A stretch of 19,600 nucleotides of DNA from assembly GCA_038363005.1 (NCBI GenBank), contig JBBQBI010000042.1, positions 1 to 19,600 on the forward strand, given 5' to 3'. This stretch comes from JAKOWB01 sp038363005. GTDB taxonomy: Bacteria; Pseudomonadota; Alphaproteobacteria; Kiloniellales; JACOMY01. A program made the translations under genes and the position numbers. Within the stretch, counting starts at the first letter, position 1; each line of letters opens with the position of its first letter. Below the pieces are notes generated by a model, which was given only the letters and a program-made list of their open reading frames with translations, did not search any database and was not told the origin of the DNA. This document shows, piece after piece, positions 12,848-19,600 of the stretch.

Positions 12848-15124
12848 ATGCAGCAGTCCAATTCTTCACGCCCGGATCGAGGCGAGTCCCGGGGCAAAGG
12901 CCAGGGTGGCGGCGGCCAGGGTGGCGACGGCCAGGGCGGTACACCCGCGGGCGGGCGGCCCAAGGGGGCGCCGGGCCCGGCAGGCCCGACCGCGGTGGTG
13001 CCGCGGCGGCCGGCTGCCGTTCCTGACGTGCTGCCGATCGACAGCCTGCTGCGCTGCCTGGTGCGGATCAGCTACGAATTCGGCCGCCCGGTCAGCGAAG
13101 GCGAGGTGCGCGGCGCCGTGCCGCTCGACCTGACCGGCATGACGGTCGACCAGTTCCTGCGCGCCGCCGACCGCCTGAGCTATCAGACCCGGCGCGAGGC
13201 CAGGGTCGGCAAGGCCGATCTGGCCGAGATGCCGGCCCCCTATGTGCTGGTCGGCCGCCGCGGCGCGCCGGCGCGTGTCGCCCTGGGCCACGCCCCCGGC
13301 GGCCTGCAGCTGTTCGACGGCGGCACCGGCGAGACCATGGAACTGAGCTACGAGATGGCCGCGGCGGTGACCGCCGAGGTCATTTTGATCAAACCCCGCG
13401 CGCGGGTGGTGAGCGAGCAGCCCTCCTGGCGCTCGCTGGCTGGCAAGCGGGTGCGTGGCGTGCTGCGCGAGCTGCTGCTGGCCTCGCTGGTGATCAACGT
13501 GCTGGCCCTGGCCATGCCGCTCTTCACCATGACGCTGTTCAACAAGGTGGTGGGGCAGCGCGCCCTGGACACCCTGGTGGTGCTGATCATCGGCATGCTG
13601 GTGGTCTTCGTCTTCGAAGGCGTGCTGCGGGTGATCCGCGGTTACATCGCCGCGCATACCGGCGCACGCCTGGACTCGCTGATCGGCAGCGAGGCCATGC
13701 ACAAGTTCCTCTCGCTGCCGATGCAGCGCTTCGAGAACCAGTCGGCCGGCATGATGGTCGAGCGCATCCGCCAGCTCGACACCATCCGCGCCTTCTTCAC
13801 CAGCCAGATGCCGATGCACGCGGTGGACCTCTGCTTCACGCTGCTGTTCCTGGTGGTGCTGTTCTTCATCCACCCGCTGATGGCGATGGTGACCCTGGCG
13901 GCGGCGCCGATCATGTGCGGCGTCGCGCTGCTGCTGCACCACAGGCAGAAGCGCCTGATCAGCCAGACCTTCGAGGCGCAGGCGGCCAAGGCCTCGGCAA
14001 TGAACGAGGTGATCAACAACGCGCTGACGGTGAAGTCGCTGGCGCTGGAGCCGGAGATGGAGCGGCGCTGGGAAAGCCGCCTCGCCGCCGCGGCCTATAC
14101 CTCCTATCGCGCCGGCAACCTGGCCAACATTGGCGGCGCCATCGGCCATGTGCTGCAGATGATCGCCTCGCTGTCGATCCTCTCCATCGGCGCCTATTTG
14201 GCGATCGAAGGCGAGATGACAGTGGGCGCGCTGATCGCCTGCAACATGCTGGCCAGCCGGGTGCTGGTGCCCTTGAGGGTGATGGCCACCGCCTGGCACC
14301 AGATCCAGGAGACCAAGGCCGCCTTCCGCCGCATCGACGAGATCATGGAGGAGCCGTCGGAAAGCCCGCCCGGCACCTCCTCGCCGACCCCCGACCTGAA
14401 GGGGCGCATCCAGCTTGAGCGGGTTTCCTTCAGCTTCCAGCCCGACCTGCCGCCGGTGCTGCGCGAGATCGACCTGACGATCGACAAGGGCAGCACCATC
14501 GGCATCATCGGCCCCTCGGGCTCCGGCAAGTCGACCTTGGCGAAGCTGCTGCAGGGTCTCTACAAGCCGACCGGCGGGCGGGTCACCATCGACGGCACCG
14601 ACATCCAGCACATGTCGCTGCCGGCGCTGCGCCAGCAGATCGGCGTGGTGCCGCAGGACTGCCAGCTGTTCGCCGGCACGGTGCGCGAGAACATCGCGCT
14701 GGGCGCGCAGCAGCGCGATCCCGAGCGCATTGTCGCGGTGGCCAAGTTCGTCGGCGCGCACGAGTTCATCCAGCGCCTGCCCAGGGGCTACGAGACCCTG
14801 GTGGGCGAGCGCGGCCAGGGCCTGTCGAACGGCCAGCGCCAGCTCATCTGCATCGCCCGCGCGCTGATCCGCAACCCGCGCATCCTGGTGCTTGACGAGG
14901 CGACCAGCGACCTGGATCCGGTGTCCGAGGACTTCTTCCTGCGCAACCTGCAGCGCGCCTCGCGCGGCCGTACCATCATCATCATCACCCATCGTTTGGC
15001 ACCGCTGGCTATCGCCGACCGCGTCGCGCTGGTGATCGACGGCCGGGTCGAGCGGGTTGGCGCGCCGGGCGAAGTCATCGCCTTCGCCAAGACCCGCATG
15101 GCGGAAGTCGCCATGCCGCGATGA
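12848..15124 (+). CDS. type I secretion system permease/ATPase with degenerate C39-like domain
   Basis: This 758-residue inner-membrane ABC exporter powers one-step secretion of a protein from the cytoplasm through a HlyD-type adaptor. Seen in order: a Gly/Gln-rich tail (1-55), a C39-peptidase-like domain (about 60-183) in which the catalytic Cys position reads Ser (DSLLRC, 65-70), making it a non-cleaving substrate-docking domain, then six membrane helices (about 205-470) and an ATPase domain with Walker A GPSGSGKS (555-562), signature LSNGQ (659-663), Walker B ILVLDE (679-684) and H-loop His 715. The signature has Asn in place of the usual Gly. I start at ATG 12848, after a purine-rich ACGAGG; an in-frame GTG at 12827 is possible. 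The adaptor gene follows after 10 bp. Cargo, likely an RTX-type or adhesin protein, is not in the window. Confidence 0.93.
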   Translation: MQQSNSSRPDRGESRGKGQGGGGQGGDGQGGTPAGGRPKGAPGPAGPTAVVPRRPAAVPDVLPIDSLLRCLVRISYEFGRPVSEGEVRGAVPLDLTGMTVDQFLRAADRLSYQTRREARVGKADLAEMPAPYVLVGRRGAPARVALGHAPGGLQLFDGGTGETMELSYEMAAAVTAEVILIKPRARVVSEQPSWRSLAGKRVRGVLRELLLASLVINVLALAMPLFTMTLFNKVVGQRALDTLVVLIIGMLVVFVFEGVLRVIRGYIAAHTGARLDSLIGSEAMHKFLSLPMQRFENQSAGMMVERIRQLDTIRAFFTSQMPMHAVDLCFTLLFLVVLFFIHPLMAMVTLAAAPIMCGVALLLHHRQKRLISQTFEAQAAKASAMNEVINNALTVKSLALEPEMERRWESRLAAAAYTSYRAGNLANIGGAIGHVLQMIASLSILSIGAYLAIEGEMTVGALIACNMLASRVLVPLRVMATAWHQIQETKAAFRRIDEIMEEPSESPPGTSSPTPDLKGRIQLERVSFSFQPDLPPVLREIDLTIDKGSTIGIIGPSGSGKSTLAKLLQGLYKPTGGRVTIDGTDIQHMSLPALRQQIGVVPQDCQLFAGTVRENIALGAQQRDPERIVAVAKFVGAHEFIQRLPRGYETLVGERGQGLSNGQRQLICIARALIRNPRILVLDEATSDLDPVSEDFFLRNLQRASRGRTIIIITHRLAPLAIADRVALVIDGRVERVGAPGEVIAFAKTRMAEVAMPR
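12899..12940 (+). repeat. 15-bp tandem repeat encoding a Gly/Gln tail
   Basis: The unit GGCCAGGGTGGCGRC is present about 2.8 times (12899-12913, 12914-12928, 12929-12940) inside the transporter gene and encodes GQGGG-GQGGD-GQGG. The unit is three codons times five, so copy changes keep the frame. Confidence 0.85.
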
Positions 15125-15134
15125 AGCGCCTTTC

Positions 15135-16607
15135 ATGAACAAGCCCGCCAACAAGCCGCTGGTCCCGGTCGCGCCGCAGGACGGCCCGGGCCAGGGCGGC
15201 CCAGGACAGGGCGGGCCGGGGCGCGCTGGGCCAGGCCAGCAGGGCCAGCCCCGGCCCAGCCTGCCGGTGCCGGCGCAGCTGTCGGACAAGGCGCGGCGGC
15301 GCTATGCCGACTTCCTGCCGGAACACCAGGCGGTGGTCGAGCGGCCGCATTCGCCGGTGGCGCGCACCCTGACCTGGGTGCTGACAGCGCTGGTATTCGT
15401 GCTGGTCACCTATATCTCGATCGCCGAGGTCGACCAGGTGGCCAACGCGCCCGGCGTGGTGCGGCCGAACGGCCGGGTCAAGGTGGTGAACCACCCGGAG
15501 GGCGGCCGCGTCGCGGCGATCAATGTGCGCGAGGGCGACCACGTGGTGGAGGGCCAGGTGCTGCTGGAGCTCGACCCCGCGATGATGGGCGAGGAGGTCA
15601 GCAAGAAGCGCGCGCAGTGGCTGTCGGCCGAGTTCCAGGTGGCGCGCCTGCGGGCCGAGGCGGCCGGCGAAGTGCCGGTCTTCGACCCCGAGCTGGCGGC
15701 CGAGCGGCCCGACCTGGTGTCGGCCGAGACCGCGCTCTATCGCGCCCGCAACGACGCCATCACCAGCAAGCGTCAGCAGTCCGACGAGCAGGTGAACCAG
15801 CACGCCCAGGACATCAAGACTCTGGAGGGCCGGGTCAAGGTGCAGCAGGCCGGCCTGGAGATCCTGCGCGCCCAGGTCGACTCGCTGCGCAAGCTGAAGG
15901 AGCAGGGCTACTTCCCCGAGCTGCGCTACCTCTCGGTGCTGCGCGAGCTGAGCGACGCCGAGGGCCAGCTGGCCGAGGCGGAGTCGCAGCTCGAATCGGC
16001 ACGCTCCGCCCTGGCCCAGGCGCAGCAGGCGCGCGAGGGCGTCGATCGCGACTGGCAGTCCCAGGTGCAGGCGGAGCTCAGCGACGCGCTGGCCCGCCGC
16101 GACCAGGCCAAGGCCAACCTGGCGCAGAGCGACACGGCGCTGCGGAACCTGGTGGTGCTGTCACCGGCCGACGGCGTGGTGCAGGAGCTGAAGATCAACA
16201 ACCTGGGGCAGGCGGTGGCGCCGAACCAGGAGCTGATGAAGATCGTGCCGGTCGGCGACACGCTGATCATCGAGGCCAAGGTGGCCAACATCGACATCAG
16301 CAAGATCGAGATCGGCCTGCCGGCGCGGGTCAAGATCACCACCTACAACTACGTCCGCTATGGCGTGCTGGAGGGCAAGGTGGAGCAGATCTCGCCGGAC
16401 GCCACCAAGGACGAGCGGACCGGCCAGCTCACCTTCGCCGTCTGGGTCAAGACCGACCGGAACTACCTGGGTGACGACCCCGGCCGCTTCCAGGTCTCGC
16501 CCGGCATGACCGCCGAGGTCGACCTGGTGATCGGCCGCCGCACCATCCTGTCCTACCTCACCGACCGCCTGCGCCAGACCGCGATCAGCGCCTTCAGCGA
16601 GAACTGA
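15135..16607 (+). CDS. HlyD-family membrane fusion protein of the type I secretion system
   Basis: This 490-residue periplasmic adaptor is anchored by one inner-membrane helix and joins the ABC exporter to an outer-membrane TolC-type channel. Seen: a cytoplasmic tail with GPGQG repeats (17-40), a membrane helix at about 79-97 (WVLTALVFVLVTYISI), a first lipoyl half (PEGGRVAAINVREGDHVVEG, 121-140), a long coiled-coil hairpin (about 155-350, rich in Gln, Ala, Glu), the second lipoyl half (VVLSPADGVVQELKINNLGQ), a beta-barrel domain and the usual family ending (GRRTILSYLTDRLRQTAI). I chose ATG 15135, 10 bp after the ABC gene, with GAAG 8 nt upstream; the frame is open further left only inside the ABC gene. 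The closeness of the two genes implies co-transcription. A TolC partner must be encoded elsewhere. Confidence 0.94.
   Translation: MNKPANKPLVPVAPQDGPGQGGPGQGGPGRAGPGQQGQPRPSLPVPAQLSDKARRRYADFLPEHQAVVERPHSPVARTLTWVLTALVFVLVTYISIAEVDQVANAPGVVRPNGRVKVVNHPEGGRVAAINVREGDHVVEGQVLLELDPAMMGEEVSKKRAQWLSAEFQVARLRAEAAGEVPVFDPELAAERPDLVSAETALYRARNDAITSKRQQSDEQVNQHAQDIKTLEGRVKVQQAGLEILRAQVDSLRKLKEQGYFPELRYLSVLRELSDAEGQLAEAESQLESARSALAQAQQAREGVDRDWQSQVQAELSDALARRDQAKANLAQSDTALRNLVVLSPADGVVQELKINNLGQAVAPNQELMKIVPVGDTLIIEAKVANIDISKIEIGLPARVKITTYNYVRYGVLEGKVEQISPDATKDERTGQLTFAVWVKTDRNYLGDDPGRFQVSPGMTAEVDLVIGRRTILSYLTDRLRQTAISAFSEN
15183..15227 (+). repeat. 15-bp degenerate tandem repeat encoding GPGQG units
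   Basis: Three units of 15 bp (15183-15197, 15198-15212, 15213-15227, the last degenerate) encode GPGQG, GPGQG and GPGRA, followed by GPGQQ. The length and glycine/glutamine content match the repeat in the upstream ABC gene, though the sequences are not identical. Confidence 0.75.
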
Positions 16608-16643
16608 GGGTCCCTGTCACCGGCCGCCAGCTGCTCTTGTCCT

Positions 16644-16745
16644 CCCTCTCCCCGGGGAGAGGGTCGGGGTGAGGGCGTTTGGTCGGTGCGAGCGCCGAGG
16701 AGCCGTACCACCCTCACCCCAACCCCTCTCCCCGAGGGAGAGGGG
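16644..16745. repeat. REPIN-like pair of inverted G/C palindromes, probably also a bidirectional terminator
   Basis: The left unit is the perfect 20-nt palindrome CCCTCTCCCCGGGGAGAGGG (16644-16663). The right unit is CCCCTCTCCC-CGA-GGGAGAGGGG (16723-16745). Between them GGGGTGAGGG (16666-16675) pairs perfectly with CCCTCACCCC (16711-16720). Together the halves form an inverted repeat of about 31-33 nt around a 35-nt spacer. It fills most of the 164-bp gap between two convergent operons, a typical place for repetitive extragenic palindromes. Similar CCCTCACCCC...CCCTCTCCC repeats are, to my knowledge, common in GC-rich proteobacterial genomes. Confidence 0.82.
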
Positions 16746-16771
16746 CTTGGAGCCCTTGGCGGCGCGCGCCT

Positions 16772-17836
<1,065 letters not shown>

Positions 17837-17849
17837 CTGGCCTTCCCCC

Positions 17850-18698
17850 TCACTTCTCGGTCTCCACCAGGCCCTTGATGAAGAGTCGCTGCATGCCCAG
17901 TACCACGACTACCGGCGGCAGCAGCGCCAGGATCGCGGTGGCCATGACGACGTGCCACTGCGGCTCGCTGTCGGCCACGGTGACCATGCGCTGGATGCCC
18001 ATGACGTTGGTCGAATAGCTCTGTTCGGTGTTGACCAGGAGCGGCCAGAGATACTGGTTCAAGCCATAGATGAAGATGATGACGAAGAGTGCCGCGATGT
18101 TGGTGCGCGACAGCGGCAGCAGGATGTCCTTGAAGAAGCGGAAGGGGCCGGCGCCGTCGATGCGCGCCGCCTCGATCAGCTCGTCCGGGATGGTCAGGAA
18201 GAACTGCCGGAACAGGAAGGTCGCCGTGGCCGAGGCGATCAGCGGCAGCGCCAGGCCGGTGTAGCTGTTCAGCAATCCCAGGCCGGCGGCGACCTCGAAG
18301 GTCGGCAGGATGCGCACCTCGACCGGCAGCATCAGGGTCATGAAGACGATCCAGAAGCAGAAGGTCCGCCCGGGAAAGCGGAAATAGACGATGGCGTAGG
18401 CCGAGATGATCGAGATGGCGATCTTCCCGATGGCGATGGAGAGCGCCATGATCAGGGAGTTCACCAGCATCTGCCCGACCGGGATGGCGCCCGATGAGCG
18501 CAGTCCCTGGTTCAGCACCAGGTCGTAGTTCTCTACCAGGTGGCCGCCGGGCAGCAGCGGCATCAGGCCGCTGACCAGCGCCGAGGGTTCGTGCGTCGAG
18601 GCGACGAAGGCGATCCACAGCGGCAGCATCACCAGCGCGCAGCCGAGCAGCAGGATGACGTGCGCCAGGATGGTCAGGAAGGGCCGCCGCTCGACCAT
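17850..18698 (-). CDS. ugpE: UgpE-type ABC importer permease
   Basis: This 282-residue inner-membrane permease with six helices is one half of the glycerol-3-phosphate transport channel. Seen: MVERRPFLTILAH at the start, FITLMLPVEVRI-like FMTLMLPVEVRILPTFEV, SATATFLFRQFF, the EAA coupling motif ELIEAARIDGAGPFRFFKDI (20 residues) that docks on UgpC, FIYGLNQYLWPLL and GLVETEK at the end. These match what I remember of E. coli UgpE (281 residues) closely. The ATG overlaps the ugpA stop in a TGATG junction, with AAGGTG about 8 nt upstream inside ugpA. The frame is open far to the right, but that stretch is only the shadow of ugpA. Confidence 0.95.
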   Translation of the reverse strand: MVERRPFLTILAHVILLLGCALVMLPLWIAFVASTHEPSALVSGLMPLLPGGHLVENYDLVLNQGLRSSGAIPVGQMLVNSLIMALSIAIGKIAISIISAYAIVYFRFPGRTFCFWIVFMTLMLPVEVRILPTFEVAAGLGLLNSYTGLALPLIASATATFLFRQFFLTIPDELIEAARIDGAGPFRFFKDILLPLSRTNIAALFVIIFIYGLNQYLWPLLVNTEQSYSTNVMGIQRMVTVADSEPQWHVVMATAILALLPPVVVVLGMQRLFIKGLVETEK

Positions 18699-19579
18699 CA
18701 GTAATGCACCTTCCGCTCGATGAAGCGGAACTGCACCACAGTCAGCACGGCGACCAGCGCCATCAGGATCACCGACTGCGCCGAGGAGGAGCCGAGGTTC
18801 AGGCCGATGAAGCCGTCGTTGAACACCTTGTAGACCAGGATGGTGGTCGACTGCCCCGGCCCGCCGGACGTGGTGGCGTGGATCACCCCGAAGGTTTCGA
18901 AGAAGGCATAGGTCACGTTCACCACCAGCAGGAAGAAGCTGGTCGGCGACAGCAGCGGGAAGACGATGGTCCAGAAGCGCCGCGCCGGTCCGGCGCCGTC
19001 GATCGCCGCGGCCTCGACCAGCGAGCGCGGGATGGCCTGCAGCCCGGCCAGGAAGAACAGGAAGTTGTAGGACACCTGCTTCCAGGCGGCGGCGATGATC
19101 ACCAGCAGCATGGCGTCGTCGCCATTGAGGTAGTGGTTCCACTGGTAGCCCAGGCCGCGCGCGATGTAGGCCAGGATGCCGACGGTGGGATTGAACAGGA
19201 ACCACCAGAGCACGCCGGCGACCGCCGGGGCCACGGCATAGGGCCAGATCAGCAGTGTCTTGTAGCCGGTGGCGCCGCGGATCACGCGGTCGGCCATGGT
19301 GGCCAGCAGCAGTGCCGTGCCCATCGAGGAAATGGTGACCGCGCCGCTGAAGAACAGCGTGCGCCAGAAGGTGGCGAGGTAGTGCCGGTCGTTGAACAGC
19401 CGGTCGAAGTTCTCGAACCAGACGAAGTCGGTGTTGAGGCCGAAGGCATCCTGCCGCAGGAAGGACTGCCACACCGCCTCGCCGGCCGGCCACAGGAAGA
19501 AGATGGCCGTCACCGTGAGCTGCGGCAACACCAACAGATAGGGCAGCCAGAGGTGGCGGAAGGTAACCCGCTTCTGCAT
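18698..19579 (-). CDS. ugpA: UgpA-type ABC importer permease
   Basis: This 293-residue inner-membrane permease is the partner of UgpE in the transport channel. Seen: LWLPYLLVLPQLTVTAIFF in the first helix, WPYAVAPAVAGVLWWFLFNP, WKQVSYNFLFFLAGLQAIP, the EAA motif LVEAAAIDGAGPARRFWTIV and ATTSGGPGQSTT, ending VVQFRFIERKVHY. These closely resemble E. coli UgpA (295 residues). The gene is complete. Its ATG overlaps the stop of a frame that runs off the right edge in a TGATG junction, and its own stop overlaps the ugpE start in the same way, so all are probably translationally coupled in one operon. Confidence 0.95.
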   Translation of the reverse strand: MQKRVTFRHLWLPYLLVLPQLTVTAIFFLWPAGEAVWQSFLRQDAFGLNTDFVWFENFDRLFNDRHYLATFWRTLFFSGAVTISSMGTALLLATMADRVIRGATGYKTLLIWPYAVAPAVAGVLWWFLFNPTVGILAYIARGLGYQWNHYLNGDDAMLLVIIAAAWKQVSYNFLFFLAGLQAIPRSLVEAAAIDGAGPARRFWTIVFPLLSPTSFFLLVVNVTYAFFETFGVIHATTSGGPGQSTTILVYKVFNDGFIGLNLGSSSAQSVILMALVAVLTVVQFRFIERKVHY

Positions 19580-19599
19580 CAGGCTAACGCGATGGGGGC
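19579..19599 (-). CDS. possible 3' end of an upstream gene (ugpB expected)
   Basis: Reading leftward from the right edge, one frame gives SPIALA and then TGA, whose last base is the A of the ugpA ATG. The same TGATG layout joins ugpA to ugpE. In Ugp operons the substrate-binding protein gene ugpB usually precedes ugpA. Six codons cannot identify a protein, so this is a position-based guess. Confidence 0.3.
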   Translation of the reverse strand, partial: APIALA

Positions 19600-19600
19600 T

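Noticed and set aside
12866..15289. An 807-codon open frame on the minus strand opposite the type I transporter
   Set aside because: It is a shadow of the plus-strand gene: its product is rich in His, Gln, Arg and Ala with no domain, while the plus strand shows every ABC motif.
18699..19493. N-terminal extension of UgpE across ugpA
   Set aside because: The open frame is the shadow of ugpA; UgpE homology begins exactly at the ATG at 18698 in the TGATG overlap.

Overview
The window is GC-rich, gene-dense Gram-negative DNA. It looks like an alphaproteobacterium, perhaps near the Rhodospirillales, judging by the codon and GC style, a Ugp-type importer and Wzy-type polysaccharide genes beside a type I secretion pair. 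That placement is an inference; no rRNA or marker gene is present. I see no tRNA, rRNA, CRISPR array, insertion sequence or integrase.

The left part (1-5802) holds two divergent transcription units of exopolysaccharide metabolism. On the minus strand a PPP-family phosphatase (2847-2086) overlaps a nucleotidyltransferase-fold protein (2117-1059), followed by a UDP-glucuronate decarboxylase (976-35) that makes UDP-xylose. On the plus strand lie a polyprenyl-phosphate sugar-1-phosphate transferase (2977-4383), which starts the lipid-linked repeat unit, and a Wzy/O-antigen-ligase family membrane protein (4399-5802).

The centre (5833-12462) is a minus-strand run converging on the Wzy-like gene. 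In transcription order it encodes a secreted protein of unknown function, an outer-membrane beta-barrel, a short polysaccharide export (OPX) protein, a Wzz/BY-kinase copolymerase with a tyrosine-rich tail, and a small membrane-anchored TPR-like protein. The order barrel, OPX, kinase, small membrane protein resembles vpsM-N-O-P of Vibrio. The short OPX next to a barrel suggests a two-part outer-membrane exit instead of a one-piece Wza. No sugar-adding glycosyltransferase and no Wzx flippase are present, so the pathway must be completed elsewhere.

From the same 0.37-kb intergenic region, but on the plus strand, a type I secretion ABC transporter and its HlyD-family adaptor are read (12848-16607). 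Both carry glycine/glutamine repeats in their cytoplasmic N-terminal tails. No cargo or TolC-type partner is visible. A pair of G/C palindromes in inverted orientation (REPIN-like) separates this operon from the convergent ugpA-ugpE-ugpC importer genes (19579-16772), whose substrate-binding gene probably lies just beyond the right edge.

The best candidates for something undescribed are the secreted protein of 11305-12462 that heads the export operon and is divergent from the secretion pair, the shared low-complexity tails, and a dyad sequence in the divergent control region.
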